From: an uncultured Colwellia sp.
GTDB lineage: Bacteria > Pseudomonadota > Gammaproteobacteria > Enterobacterales > Alteromonadaceae
Reading direction: 5' to 3'
Assembly: GCA_913020705.1 (NCBI GenBank)
Contig: CAJWBY010000106.1
Span: forward strand, 1-16,453
Length of the DNA stretch: 16,453 nt
Part shown: one piece after another, positions 1 to 8,375 of the stretch
Numbering within the stretch: the stretch's first letter is position 1
Layout: each line of letters starts with the position of its first letter
Notes under the pieces: model-generated
What the model was told of the DNA's origin: nothing
Seen by the model: only the letters and a program-made list of their open reading frames with translations
Database searches by the model: none
Translations under genes and position numbers: made by a program

Positions 1-27
1 GTGCCACCATCAAAAAAAGAGAAATAA
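1..27 (+). CDS. yidD: YidD membrane protein insertion factor, C-terminal tail (partial)
   Basis: The first 27 bases read in frame 1 as VPPSKKEK followed by TAA. In E. coli, YidD (a small protein assisting YidC-dependent insertion) has a conserved Gly-Gly-Asp-Asp-Pro-Val-Pro-Pro stretch shortly before its end, and yidD directly precedes yidC. The VPP followed by a short charged tail six bases before yidC fits that. Only eight codons are visible, so the identification rests mainly on gene order. Confidence 0.65.
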   Translation: MPPSKKEK

Positions 28-33
28 TAAACT

Positions 34-1674
34 ATGGAATCTCAACGCAGTTTTCTTTTTATTGCCCTTATGGTTGTTACCTATTTGCTATTCACCGAAT
101 ATCAAAAAGATAATGCTCCTGTAATTGACCAAACAGCAATAAGTCAAACAACAAATCAAGTTACATCTGGTGATAGCGATTCTATTCCTGAATCTTCAAG
201 TTCAGCAATGCCAATGTCTAAAATGGTAAAAGCAAACGAACAAGTAATCAGTATTAACACTGATGTGCTAGTTGTTAAAATTGCTACACGTGGTGGTGAT
301 ATTGTTGAAGCAAAATTAAAAAACTTCGATACTGAACAAGGAAACGGTATCCCATTTACAGTTATGCAGAACGGTAACCGTAAATATGTTGCACAAAGTG
401 GCCTCATCGGAGCACAGGGTTTAGATCAAATAATTCCGGGTCGTCCTATTTATCAAACGAGTAGTAACTCGTATACACAAACAGGTGATGAACCATTAGT
501 CGTTGATTTACAATACACGTCTGAAAATGGCTTAAACGTAATCAAACGTTTTACGTTCACCAAATCAGACTATAGCGTAAATGTTGAATACATTATAAAT
601 AACACTTCAACAACTCCAGCTAATGTTCAAATGTATGCTCAATTGAAACAGTCAACACTTGTTGAAAGTGGCAGTGCATTAATGCCGACTTATCGTGGTG
701 CTGCATATTCAACAAGTGAAGATCGTTATGAAAAATACGACTTTGATGATATCCAAAAAACAAAACTAGATATTGCTACCGCAGGTGGTTGGGTTGCAAT
801 GCTTGAACATTATTTTGTTTCAGCATGGGTACCAAACCAAACTGCTGATAACCAAATTTATACTTTATATTCTAAAAATAATGAAGCAGTTATTGGTTTA
901 AAATCTCCGGCATTAACTATTCAACCAAATAGCCAAGCAACCACTTCAGCTATATTTTATGTTGGTCCGAAAGATCAATATGTATTAGACGAAATTGCAC
1001 CATTTTTAGGTTTAACGATTGACTACGGATTTTTGTCAATGATCAGTAAACCACTATTTTGGTTACTTCTTCAAATTCAATCTATTGTGATTAACTGGGG
1101 CTTTGCGATTATTGTAATTACCTTAGTCGTTAAAGGTGCTATGTATCCATTAACGAAAGCACAATACACTTCAATGGCTAAAATGCGTGAGCTTGCTCCT
1201 AAAATGGCACAGTTAAAAGAGCGCTTTGGTGATGACCGTCAAAAGATGTCACAAGCTACTATGGAAATGTACAAAAAAGAAAAAGTTAACCCTGCTGGTG
1301 GTTGTTTACCTATGCTCATTCAGATGCCAATATTCTTGGCATTGTATTGGGTATTTTTAGAAAGTGTTGAATTACGTCATGCACCTTTCTTTTTCTGGAT
1401 AGAAGATCTATCTACAATGGATCCTTACTTTATTTTACCTATATTTATGGGTGTAAGTATGTTCGTTATGCAAAAAATGCAACCAATGACGATACAAGAT
1501 CCAATGCAACAGAAAATCATGCAATATATGCCTGTAGCATTTTCAGTATTTATGGCTTGGTTCCCATCAGGTTTAGTACTTTACTGGTTTATCAGTAACC
1601 TGATTTCAATCGCTCAAATGAAAGTTATTTTCAGCGGTATTGAAAAAGCCAAATTAGCTAAAGCTAAAGATTAA
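34..1674 (+). CDS. yidC: Membrane protein insertase YidC
   Basis: This 546-residue protein has the length and layout of gammaproteobacterial YidC (E. coli 548). YidC inserts and folds inner-membrane proteins, alone or with SecYEG; known substrates include the Fo c subunit encoded downstream here. Residues about 6-22 form the N-terminal membrane anchor. A large periplasmic P1 domain follows, to about residue 340. The conserved insertase core holds five hydrophobic segments, including roughly 353-372, 425-445, 470-485 and 500-525. The cytoplasmic hairpin (about 383-417) lies between MYPLTKAQYTSMAKMR and KVNPAGGCLPMLIQMP, both near-identical to E. coli. The hydrophilic-groove arginine (R366 in E. 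coli) is lysine here (K367). The start follows the yidD stop by six bases with only a weak GAGAAAT upstream, so translation may be coupled. A strong terminator follows. Confidence 0.97.
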   Translation: MESQRSFLFIALMVVTYLLFTEYQKDNAPVIDQTAISQTTNQVTSGDSDSIPESSSSAMPMSKMVKANEQVISINTDVLVVKIATRGGDIVEAKLKNFDTEQGNGIPFTVMQNGNRKYVAQSGLIGAQGLDQIIPGRPIYQTSSNSYTQTGDEPLVVDLQYTSENGLNVIKRFTFTKSDYSVNVEYIINNTSTTPANVQMYAQLKQSTLVESGSALMPTYRGAAYSTSEDRYEKYDFDDIQKTKLDIATAGGWVAMLEHYFVSAWVPNQTADNQIYTLYSKNNEAVIGLKSPALTIQPNSQATTSAIFYVGPKDQYVLDEIAPFLGLTIDYGFLSMISKPLFWLLLQIQSIVINWGFAIIVITLVVKGAMYPLTKAQYTSMAKMRELAPKMAQLKERFGDDRQKMSQATMEMYKKEKVNPAGGCLPMLIQMPIFLALYWVFLESVELRHAPFFFWIEDLSTMDPYFILPIFMGVSMFVMQKMQPMTIQDPMQQKIMQYMPVAFSVFMAWFPSGLVLYWFISNLISIAQMKVIFSGIEKAKLAKAKD

Positions 1675-1694
1675 TTTATTAAATATCTTTTATT

Positions 1695-1722
1695 AAAGGC
1701 GACCTATTTGGTCGCCTTTTTT
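1695..1722 (+). terminator. Rho-independent terminator after yidC
   Basis: A perfect hairpin with arms AAAGGCGACC and GGTCGCCTTT and a five-base TATTT loop runs into a T tract. It begins about 20 bases after the yidC stop codon and separates the rnpA/yidD/yidC transcript from mnmE. Confidence 0.9.
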
Positions 1723-1748
1723 ATTTCTGCTTAATAAATGTTTATAAT
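1720..1748 (+). promoter_or_regulatory. Candidate sigma70 promoter for mnmE
   Basis: A consensus -10 TATAAT lies at 1743-1748, 27 bases before the mnmE start. The best -35 at 17-base spacing is the poor TTTATT (1720-1725), which overlaps the terminator T tract. A start near 1755 would leave a leader of about 20 bases containing the AGGA ribosome binding site (1764-1767). The position just after a terminator makes an independent mnmE promoter plausible. Confidence 0.5.
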
Positions 1749-1775
1749 AGCCCTGCTATCTTCTAGGAAATAATT

Positions 1776-3152
1776 ATGACTGAAGTTTTATATCAAAAAG
1801 AAACCATTGCAGCACAAGCCACAGCACCAGGACGTGGCGGAGTTGGCATTATCAGAATATCGGGCCCAGAAGTTAAAAGTGTGGCTCAAGCAATTTTAGG
1901 AAGAATACCTGAAATTAGAAAGGCAGAATATTTACCTTTTAACGATGCAAACCAAATGGTATTAGACCAAGGTATTGCCTTATATTTTAAAGCTCCTCAT
2001 TCTTTTACTGGCGAAGACGTACTTGAACTTCAAGGACATGGTGGTCCAGTAATTTTAGATATGATATTAAAAGAAATTTTAGCGCTTCCAAAAATTCGCA
2101 TGGCAAAACCCGGTGAGTTTAGTGAACAAGCTTTTATTAACGACAAGTTAGACCTAACCCAAGCTGAAGCTATAGCAGATTTAATTAATTCAAGTTCAGA
2201 GCAAGCTGCTCGATGTGCATTACATTCAATGCAAGGTGATTTTTCAAAATTAGTGAATGAGCTTGTAGAAAGTACCATTCATTTAAGGATGTATGTCGAA
2301 GCCGCTATTGATTTTCCAGAAGAAGAAATAGATTTTCTTGCTGATGTAAAAGTTGTGAATGATCTTAAAAAAATAATTACACAAGTTGAAAAAGTTCAGA
2401 GCCAAGCACATCAAGGCAGTATAATTCGCGAAGGTATGCGCGTAGTTATCGCAGGACGGCCAAATGCAGGTAAATCAAGCCTACTAAACGCATTAAGCGG
2501 TAGAGAAGCGGCAATAGTTACTGATATAGCAGGAACAACACGTGACGTATTGTCAGAGCAAATTCATATTGATGGAATGCCACTACATATTATAGATACT
2601 GCAGGCTTACGTGATAGTAACGATCAAGTTGAACAAATAGGCATAGAAAGAGCTTGGAAAGAGATAAATCAAGCCGACCGAGTGCTACTTATGGTAGATG
2701 CTAGTAATGATAATAGTGAAGACCCACAAAAATTATGGCCAGAATTTTTTGCTAAATTACCTGAAAATATTGGCTTAACGGTAATTAAAAACAAAGCAGA
2801 TGTTAAAGCAATAAGTACTGGATTTTCAGAAAATAATAGCCTGCCTACCGTTACATTATCAGCAAAAAACGGTGACGGTATACCTGAGCTTAAAGAACAC
2901 TTAAAGAGCATTATGGGTTATCAAGGTAGTACAGAAGGAGGGTTTATGGCAAGACGACGTCATTTAGCTGCATTAGAAAAAGCACATCATCATTTAATTA
3001 TTGGTTTAGACCAACTTGAGTCTTATGTTGCAGGTGAAATTCTTGCTGAAGAATTACGTTTATGCCAAATAGAACTCAATAAAATAACTGGTGAATTTAC
3101 GAATGATGACTTATTAACTGAAATTTTTTCGTCATTTTGTATTGGAAAATAA
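1776..3152 (+). CDS. mnmE: tRNA modification GTPase MnmE (TrmE)
   Basis: MnmE is a potassium-activated GTPase that works with MnmG to place the carboxymethylaminomethyl group on U34 of certain tRNAs, tuning decoding of codons ending in A or G. The product has 458 residues (E. coli 454). The N-terminal formyl-tetrahydrofolate-binding domain covers about 1-120. A helical domain follows, with the G domain inserted in it. In the G domain, the P-loop GRPNAGKS is at 227-234, the G3 motif DTAG at 274-277 and the G4 motif NKAD at 339-342. The protein ends in the family signature FCIGK, with the functionally important cysteine at 455. The start has AGGA about eight bases upstream. The stop is 29 bases before mioC with no terminator between, so the two may be co-transcribed toward the origin. 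The partner gene mnmG lies just beyond oriC. Confidence 0.98.
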   Translation: MTEVLYQKETIAAQATAPGRGGVGIIRISGPEVKSVAQAILGRIPEIRKAEYLPFNDANQMVLDQGIALYFKAPHSFTGEDVLELQGHGGPVILDMILKEILALPKIRMAKPGEFSEQAFINDKLDLTQAEAIADLINSSSEQAARCALHSMQGDFSKLVNELVESTIHLRMYVEAAIDFPEEEIDFLADVKVVNDLKKIITQVEKVQSQAHQGSIIREGMRVVIAGRPNAGKSSLLNALSGREAAIVTDIAGTTRDVLSEQIHIDGMPLHIIDTAGLRDSNDQVEQIGIERAWKEINQADRVLLMVDASNDNSEDPQKLWPEFFAKLPENIGLTVIKNKADVKAISTGFSENNSLPTVTLSAKNGDGIPELKEHLKSIMGYQGSTEGGFMARRRHLAALEKAHHHLIIGLDQLESYVAGEILAEELRLCQIELNKITGEFTNDDLLTEIFSSFCIGK

Positions 3153-3181
3153 CCCTTAATAAATATAAATAAAGGCAAAAA

Positions 3182-3625
3182 ATGAGCTCATTTCAAATTA
3201 TTGTGGGTAGTATGTTAGGTGGAACTGAGTATGTCGCTGAAACTTGTGAAGAGACTTTATTGGCATTAAATCACCAAACAACCCTACATTTACAGCCTAT
3301 ATTTGAACAAATAAACAGCAATGATCAGACTTGGTTAATTTGTACGTCGACTCATGGCGCAGGTGACTTTCCTGACAACATTCAAAATTTTGTTGAAGAT
3401 CTTAAAAATACGACGATCGATCTATCCCCAGTTAACTTTATGATCATAGGAATAGGCGATTCTAATTATGATACCTTTTGTAAAGCTGCTATTAACATAA
3501 AAAATATTATGTTATCAAAGGGATGTAGAGAATTAATTACAATTAAAACACTAGATATGAGAGAAGAAATAGATCCAGAGGATCTAGCTCAACAGTGGTT
3601 AATAACAAATAAAGATCTTTTATAA
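3182..3625 (+). CDS. mioC: Flavodoxin-like protein MioC
   Basis: This 147-residue protein aligns over its length with E. coli MioC (147 residues), an FMN-binding flavodoxin-fold protein linked to biotin synthase activity. The N-terminal phosphate-binding loop reads GSMLGGTEYVAE. The central STHGAGDFPDN and later IGIGDSNYDTFC match the flavin-contacting loops of the family. The ribosome binding site AAAGG (3171-3175) sits six bases before the ATG. Transcription heads straight into oriC, and in E. coli passage of RNA polymerase through mioC influences initiation. No DnaA box is seen in the short mnmE-mioC gap, unlike the autoregulated E. coli mioC promoter, so readthrough from mnmE is likely. 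Eight GATC sites lie inside the gene, an unusual density that continues into the origin. The last codons overlap a GATC-anchored AT-rich repeat. Confidence 0.93.
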   Translation: MSSFQIIVGSMLGGTEYVAETCEETLLALNHQTTLHLQPIFEQINSNDQTWLICTSTHGAGDFPDNIQNFVEDLKNTTIDLSPVNFMIIGIGDSNYDTFCKAAINIKNIMLSKGCRELITIKTLDMREEIDPEDLAQQWLITNKDLL

Positions 3626-3641
3626 AGATCTTACGCATAAG

Positions 3642-3650
3642 TTATCAACA
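3642..3650 (+). promoter_or_regulatory. DnaA box TTATCAACA (mioC side)
   Basis: TTATCAACA differs from the strong box TTATCCACA at one position. It is the outermost box, 17 bases after the mioC stop, and points toward mnmG. Confidence 0.6.
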
Positions 3651-3674
3651 AAACTGTTAACTAAACAAACCTAT

Positions 3675-3683
3675 TGTGGATAA
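3675..3683 (-). promoter_or_regulatory. Consensus DnaA box (R4-like)
   Basis: The plus strand reads TGTGGATAA, a perfect TTATCCACA on the minus strand. Position and orientation match the high-affinity R4 box near mioC in E. coli. A weaker box in the same orientation (TTACCCAGA, 3685-3693) follows after one base. Confidence 0.85.
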
Positions 3684-3747
3684 GTCTGGGTAAAACCTAT
3701 TAATTTCTTATTATTATTCAGTGAATACAATTTGTATTTATTTCACC

Positions 3748-3756
3748 TGTGGGTAA
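3748..3756 (-). promoter_or_regulatory. DnaA box TTACCCACA
   Basis: The plus strand reads TGTGGGTAA, one mismatch from consensus (T to C at position 4). It sits mid-origin in the same orientation as the consensus box at 3675-3683. Confidence 0.6.
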
Positions 3757-3853
3757 CTTGCTATTTTGATCATAGGTTTAAACCGATCTGATCAAAGATT
3801 GATCACAAGGTTATGATCATACTAATTAACTGTTAGATAAAGAGAAAAAGCAC

Positions 3854-3862
3854 TTATCAACA
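3854..3862 (+). promoter_or_regulatory. DnaA box TTATCAACA next to the unwinding element (R1-like)
   Basis: TTATCAACA lies 21 bases before the AT-rich 13-mer block and points toward it, as the R1 box does in E. coli. R1 is a consensus TTATCCACA in E. coli; here position 6 is A. Confidence 0.7.
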
Positions 3863-3883
3863 GAAAATAGCTTTACTAATAAG

Positions 3884-3932
3884 TAATAATAATAAGATCT
3901 CTTTAAAGATCTTATATATTATAAGAAGGATC
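3884..3932. other. DNA unwinding element with GATC-anchored 13-mers
   Basis: On the minus strand three 13-mers begin with GATC: GATCTTATTATTA (3887-3899), GATCTTTAAAGAG (3899-3911) and GATCCTTCTTATA (3920-3932). They resemble the E. coli L/M/R repeats (consensus GATCTnTTnTTTT), with mismatches. The first two form a perfect 9-base inverted repeat, ATAAGATCT / AGATCTTAT, around a 6-base spacer (3892-3915). The position between the last DnaA box and mnmG is the expected melting site. Confidence 0.75.
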
Positions 3933-4060
3933 ACACTCAGATCTTTTTAATCAATTGATCATTCCCCTCATCACAAAAAAGCGCTAAAATACGTTCCCTA
4001 ATTTTTGAATAGCAAAAATATTCAATAAATATTTTAAAGTTTAACCAAGGTCTAAAAATT

Positions 4061-5950
4061 ATGTGGTATCAAGAATCTTATGACGTAATCGTAGTTGGTG
4101 GTGGTCATGCCGGAACGGAAGCATGTCTTGCAGCAGCACGGATGGGTTGTAAAACATTATTGTTGACACATAACATCGACACTCTAGGCCAAATGTCATG
4201 TAATCCAGCCATTGGCGGAATTGGTAAAGGTCATCTCGTAAAAGAAATTGATGCCTTAGGTGGTTTAATGGCTACTGCCACTGATCATGCTGCAATTCAA
4301 TTTAGAACATTGAATGCCAGTAAAGGCCCAGCAGTTCGAGCGACTAGAGCTCAAGCTGATCGTATTTTGTATAGATCGTTTGTGAGAAATTATTTAGAGA
4401 ATCAAGAGAATCTCACCATTTTTCAGCAACCTTGTGATGATCTTATTTTAGAAAATAATAAAGTTGTTGGTGTTTCAACACAGATGGGACTGAAATTTAA
4501 AGCTAAATCAGTTGTATTAACGGTTGGTACTTTTTTAGCAGGACAAATTCATATAGGTTTGAATAACTACCAAGGTGGACGAGCAGGAGATCCTTCAAGT
4601 GAAAATCTCGCAAAAAGCCTACGTGATATGCCATTTAGGATAGATCGTTTAAAAACGGGTACACCACCACGCCTAGATGCTAGAAGCTTAGATTTTTCCA
4701 AAATGGAAAAACAACCCGGTGATGATCCTCGACCAGTATTTTCATTTATGGGATCAAGAGATGATCATCCAGCACAAGTGCCTTGTTATATCACTCATAC
4801 AAATGTAAATACTCATGAAATTATTAGGAATGGTCTTGATAGATCTCCTATGTATACAGGTGTTATAGAAGGTATTGGTCCTCGTTATTGTCCTTCAATC
4901 GAAGATAAAATTACTCGCTTTGCTGATAAAGATTCACATCAAATATTTGTTGAACCAGAAGGTTTAACCACACATGAAATTTATCCTAACGGTATATCAA
5001 CAAGTTTACCTTTTGATGTTCAAATGGCTTTGGTCCGTTCTATTAATGGTTTTGAGAATGCACATATTACTCGACCAGGTTACGCGATTGAATATGATTA
5101 TTTTGATCCTCGAGATTTAAAGCAAACCTTAGAAAGTAAATTTATAGAAAACTTATATTTTGCTGGACAAATTAATGGCACAACGGGTTATGAAGAAGCT
5201 GGTGCTCAAGGCTTACTGGCTGCAACTAATGCAGCAGCTCGTGTCCAAGGCAAAGAAGAACTTATATTAGGAAGAGATCAAGCTTACATGGGCGTGTTGG
5301 TTGACGATTTAGCGACATTAGGAACTAAAGAACCTTATCGTATGTTTACTTCTCGTGCAGAGTACCGTTTATTATTAAGAGAAGACAACGCAGACATACG
5401 TTTAACCGAAAAAGGATATAAGCTTGGATTGGTAGATGAAGCACGTTGGAAATCATTCAATGAAAAAATGGAAATTGTTGAACTTGAACGTCAACGCTTA
5501 AAGTCTACATGGATCCAAAAAGATCATGCGGTCGCTGATCAAATTAATCCTTTACTTAAATCTGATATCAGTAAAGAAAACAGCTTAGAAGATCTTGTTC
5601 GTCGTCCTGAAGTAAGATACAACGATTTAATGAAAATTGAAGGCTTAGGACCTGGTGTTGATCATAAGCAAGCAGCTGAACAAATTGAAATTCAAATTAA
5701 ATATGCGGGTTACATAGATAGACAGCTTGATGAGATATCAAAAAAGAAGCGCCACGAAAATACACTTATCCCTGTTGATTTTGATTTTACTCAAATATCA
5801 GGTTTATCAAATGAAGTTGTTGCAAAATTAAGTGATTCACGCCCAGAGACTATTGGTAAAGCATCACGTATTTCTGGTATAACTCCAGCTGCAATATCAC
5901 TCTTATTGGTTTATCTTAAAAAACACGGTTTATTACGTAAAACTGCCTAA
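4061..5950 (+). CDS. mnmG: tRNA uridine-5-carboxymethylaminomethyl modification enzyme MnmG (GidA)
   Basis: MnmG is the FAD- and NADH-dependent partner of MnmE in making the cmnm5 group on tRNA U34. The 629-residue length equals that of E. coli. The dinucleotide-binding signature GGGHAGTEA is at 13-21. The conserved [13 protein letters not shown] (46-58) carries Cys47. [10 protein letters not shown] carries Cys277, the redox-active cysteine of the family. The C-terminal helical domain that binds MnmE ends in [15 protein letters not shown]. The ribosome binding site AAGG (4047-4050) is about ten bases from the ATG. The gene starts 100 bases after the unwinding element and is transcribed away from oriC; in E. 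coli this transcription promotes origin melting. It carries 17 GATC sites, ten of them before 4850, far more than mnmE. rsmG follows after 26 bases, indicating an operon. Confidence 0.98.
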   Translation: MWYQESYDVIVVGGGHAGTEACLAAARMGCKTLLLTHNIDTLGQMSCNPAIGGIGKGHLVKEIDALGGLMATATDHAAIQFRTLNASKGPAVRATRAQADRILYRSFVRNYLENQENLTIFQQPCDDLILENNKVVGVSTQMGLKFKAKSVVLTVGTFLAGQIHIGLNNYQGGRAGDPSSENLAKSLRDMPFRIDRLKTGTPPRLDARSLDFSKMEKQPGDDPRPVFSFMGSRDDHPAQVPCYITHTNVNTHEIIRNGLDRSPMYTGVIEGIGPRYCPSIEDKITRFADKDSHQIFVEPEGLTTHEIYPNGISTSLPFDVQMALVRSINGFENAHITRPGYAIEYDYFDPRDLKQTLESKFIENLYFAGQINGTTGYEEAGAQGLLAATNAAARVQGKEELILGRDQAYMGVLVDDLATLGTKEPYRMFTSRAEYRLLLREDNADIRLTEKGYKLGLVDEARWKSFNEKMEIVELERQRLKSTWIQKDHAVADQINPLLKSDISKENSLEDLVRRPEVRYNDLMKIEGLGPGVDHKQAAEQIEIQIKYAGYIDRQLDEISKKKRHENTLIPVDFDFTQISGLSNEVVAKLSDSRPETIGKASRISGITPAAISLLLVYLKKHGLLRKTA

Positions 5951-5976
5951 TTAAATTATCTAGACGCGAAAAATAA

Positions 5977-6612
5977 ATGACACTTAAAAATCAGCTCACT
6001 TTATTAATTGAGCAAAGCGAATTATCACTGACAGAAAACCAGATAGATTTACTCATCCAGTATGTTGAGTTATTAAATAAGTGGAATAAAGCTTATAATT
6101 TAACTGCTGTTAGAGATACCACCGATATGCTTGTCAAACATATTATGGATAGTTTGTTGGTAGGTGATAAACTTAAAGGGCAATCTTTTATCGATGTTGG
6201 TACAGGTCCAGGCTTACCAGGTATCCCATTATCTATTTTATATCCAGAAAGAAATTTTGCTTTACTTGATAGCTTAGGCAAAAGAATAACTTTTTTACGT
6301 CAAGTTGTTTTTCAATTAAAACTCAAAAATGTAACACCTGTTTTATCAAGAGTTGAAAAGTATCAACCAGAAGTATTATTTGATGGCGTACTCAGTAGAG
6401 CATTTGCATCACTTGAAGATATGGTCAATTGGTGTCAACATCTAATCGCAGATGAAACGGGGCGATTTTTTGCACTAAAAGGTCAATTTCCCCGCGAAGA
6501 AATAGAACAATTGCCAGAACATATAAAGTTTGTAGACAGTAGCGAAATAATCGTGCCTAATTTGCAGGGCGAGCGCCATGTTATTGAACTAAAAAAAATA
6601 ATAAAAAAATAA
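5977..6612 (+). CDS. rsmG: 16S rRNA (guanine-527-N7) methyltransferase RsmG (GidB)
   Basis: RsmG methylates N7 of G527 in the 530 loop of 16S rRNA using S-adenosylmethionine; in other bacteria its loss gives low-level streptomycin resistance. The 211-residue protein (E. coli 207) has the Rossmann SAM-binding loop [10 protein letters not shown] at 73-82. An N-terminal helical stretch carries [16 protein letters not shown], and the conserved [13 protein letters not shown] lies near 137-149; all are typical of the family. The Shine-Dalgarno is poor (GCGAAAAATAA before ATG), so its translation may depend on coupling to mnmG 26 bases upstream. parA begins 18 bases after the stop, so mnmG, rsmG, parA and parB probably share a transcript. 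Confidence 0.97.
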   Translation: MTLKNQLTLLIEQSELSLTENQIDLLIQYVELLNKWNKAYNLTAVRDTTDMLVKHIMDSLLVGDKLKGQSFIDVGTGPGLPGIPLSILYPERNFALLDSLGKRITFLRQVVFQLKLKNVTPVLSRVEKYQPEVLFDGVLSRAFASLEDMVNWCQHLIADETGRFFALKGQFPREEIEQLPEHIKFVDSSEIIVPNLQGERHVIELKKIIKK

Positions 6613-6630
6613 ATTACTTTCGAGGTTATT

Positions 6631-7428
6631 GTGGGAAAAATCATTGCGGTTGCTAACCAAAAAGGTGGGGTTGGTAAAACAACTACATCAGTTAATTTAG
6701 CTGCCTCTCTTGCAGCAACAAAACGAAAAGTATTATTAATTGATTTAGATCCTCAAGGCAATACCACAATGGCCAGTGGTATTGATAAATATAAAGTACA
6801 CGCTACTAGTTATGAATTATTGGTTGAAGAAAAACCATTTGACGAAGTTGTATGTAGAGAAACATCAGGTCTTTATGATTTAATTGCTGCTAATTCAGAT
6901 GTAACCGCAGCTGAAATTAAATTAATGCAAGTATACTCACGAGAACAACGTTTGAAAACAGCGTTAGCACCTATTCGAGATAAATACGATTTTATTATTA
7001 TTGACTGTCCACCTTCATTAAATATGCTTACAGTAAATGCGATGACCGCTGCAGATTCTGTATTAGTGCCAATGCAATGTGAATATTACGCATTAGAAGG
7101 CTTAACCGCATTAATGGATACCGTTTCTCAGTTAACATCTGTGGTGAACAATAAGTTACATATAGAGGGTATTTTACGTACTATGTACGATCCACGTAAT
7201 CGATTAGCGAATGATGTATCTGAACAATTGAAACGTCATTTTGGTGATAAAGTTTACCGTACCGTAATCCCACGTAATGTTCGCTTAGCTGAAGCGCCAA
7301 GTTTTGGTGCTCCCGTAATGTATTATGATAAGTCATCAACAGGCGCTAAAGCGTATTTAGCACTTGCAGGTGAAATATTACGTAAAGCAGAACAAAATAA
7401 ACAAAAACTCCAAAAAACAATTGATTAA
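6631..7428 (+). CDS. parA: Chromosome-partitioning ATPase ParA (Soj)
   Basis: ParA is a nucleoid-binding ATPase whose gradient moves ParB-parS complexes, segregating newly copied origins. The 265-residue protein opens with the deviant Walker A KGGVGKTT at 11-18, including the signature lysine K11. Next come LLIDLDPQGN (Walker A', D40) and the Walker B strand IIIDCPPS with D125. There is no N-terminal helix-turn-helix, so this is the chromosomal Soj type rather than the P1/F plasmid type. The start is GTG: GAGG (6622-6625) is five bases upstream, and the protein begins MGKIIAVANQKGG as in orthologues. The neighbours (oriC upstream, parB downstream) fit an origin-segregation role. Confidence 0.97.
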   Translation: MGKIIAVANQKGGVGKTTTSVNLAASLAATKRKVLLIDLDPQGNTTMASGIDKYKVHATSYELLVEEKPFDEVVCRETSGLYDLIAANSDVTAAEIKLMQVYSREQRLKTALAPIRDKYDFIIIDCPPSLNMLTVNAMTAADSVLVPMQCEYYALEGLTALMDTVSQLTSVVNNKLHIEGILRTMYDPRNRLANDVSEQLKRHFGDKVYRTVIPRNVRLAEAPSFGAPVMYYDKSSTGAKAYLALAGEILRKAEQNKQKLQKTID

Positions 7429-7455
7429 CAATTTCGATAAATCCGAAGGAAAATT

Positions 7456-8340
7456 ATGAGTCCAGCAAAACGTAGAGGCCTAGGTCGTGGTCTTGATGCA
7501 TTATTAACATCAAATAAAGAAATAGATGGTGCGACTCAGAGTAATTTAACTTCTGTCGATGACAGTGAATTACAATATTTACCGATAGAACAGTTACAGC
7601 AAGGTAAATATCAACCACGTAAAGACATGTCAGCTGAAGCGTTAGAAGATTTATCAAATTCAATTCGTTCTCAAGGAATTATTCAGCCTATCGTGGTTCG
7701 CAATGTCGATACTAATACTTATGAAATAATTGCAGGTGAACGTCGTTGGCGTGCAGCGCAAATAGCAGAAATAGATAAAATTCCGTGTATTATTAAAAAT
7801 GTTGAGGACGAAGCTGCCATAGCTATTGCCCTCATTGAAAACATTCAACGAGAAGATCTTAATGCAATGGAAGAAGCTATAGCATTAGAGCGGTTATTGA
7901 CAGAGTTTGAGTTAACACATCAAGAAGTTGCAAACGCTGTTGGTAAATCTCGTACGGCAGTATCTAATTTATTACGTTTAAATAAACTTAATGAAGATGT
8001 TAAAACCTTACTTGAGCATGGCGATATAGAAATGGGTCATGCGCGTGCTTTATTAGCGCTAGAAGATGATATACAAACCAATACAGCTAGAATTGTTGTT
8101 GCTAAAGATTTAACAGTACGTGAAACAGAAACGCTCATTAAAAAAATACAAGCTCCTGAAAAAATTGTAGAAGAAACAGTTAAAGATCCAGATACTAAAA
8201 GTTTAGAACAGAATTTATCAGAAAAATTTGGTTCTCAAGTCACTATTTCCCATAATAAAAAAGGCAAAGGAAAGTTGGTAATATCGTATACCAATTTAGA
8301 TGAGTTAGACGGAATAGTCGCTCGCTTCCGCTCTTTTTAG
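7456..8340 (+). CDS. parB: Chromosome-partitioning protein ParB (Spo0J), CTP-dependent DNA clamp
   Basis: ParB binds parS, spreads as a CTP-fuelled sliding clamp and stimulates ParA. The 294-residue protein starts with the ParA-contacting tail KRRGLGRGLDALL. The ParB/sulfiredoxin-like domain holds LPIEQLQQGKYQPRKDM and the CTP-binding arginine patch GERRWRAAQ (94-102). A helix-turn-helix is at about 153-175 (LTHQEVANAVGKSRTAVSNL). A short C-terminal dimerisation domain ends FRSF. AAGGA (7446-7450) is five bases before the ATG, and the gap to parA is 27 bases. No full parS palindrome is seen in this window. A terminator-like hairpin follows the stop. Confidence 0.97.
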   Translation: MSPAKRRGLGRGLDALLTSNKEIDGATQSNLTSVDDSELQYLPIEQLQQGKYQPRKDMSAEALEDLSNSIRSQGIIQPIVVRNVDTNTYEIIAGERRWRAAQIAEIDKIPCIIKNVEDEAAIAIALIENIQREDLNAMEEAIALERLLTEFELTHQEVANAVGKSRTAVSNLLRLNKLNEDVKTLLEHGDIEMGHARALLALEDDIQTNTARIVVAKDLTVRETETLIKKIQAPEKIVEETVKDPDTKSLEQNLSEKFGSQVTISHNKKGKGKLVISYTNLDELDGIVARFRSF

Positions 8341-8375
8341 TCTGTCCTATTATTTAATCCAAATTTTAGCACAAT

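Larger units (their letters stand above)
3626..3960. other. oriC: Chromosomal replication origin oriC
   Basis: This lies in the gene-free stretch (3626-4060) between mioC and mnmG, the classical oriC location in E. coli and Vibrio. It contains one perfect DnaA box (minus strand, 3675-3683), a one-mismatch box (minus, 3748-3756) and two TTATCAACA boxes (plus, 3642-3650 and 3854-3862). A weaker minus-strand TTACCCAGA lies at 3685-3693. An AT-rich segment with GATC-anchored 13-mers (3884-3932) lies on the mnmG side. Eleven GATC sites lie in 3626-4060, ten of them in 3768-3960. Outer boxes facing inward and the unwinding element beside the mnmG-proximal box reproduce the E. coli layout in reverse-complement. 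I found no convincing IHF site. The remainder to 4060 is an AT-rich leader of mnmG with a possible -10 TAAAAT at 3985-3990 but no good -35. Confidence 0.93.

Noticed and set aside
3948..3961. A possible IHF site (TAATCAATTGATC) in the origin.
   Set aside because: It has mismatches in both readings of the consensus and lies on the mnmG side of the unwinding element, not between DnaA boxes where IHF acts in E. coli.
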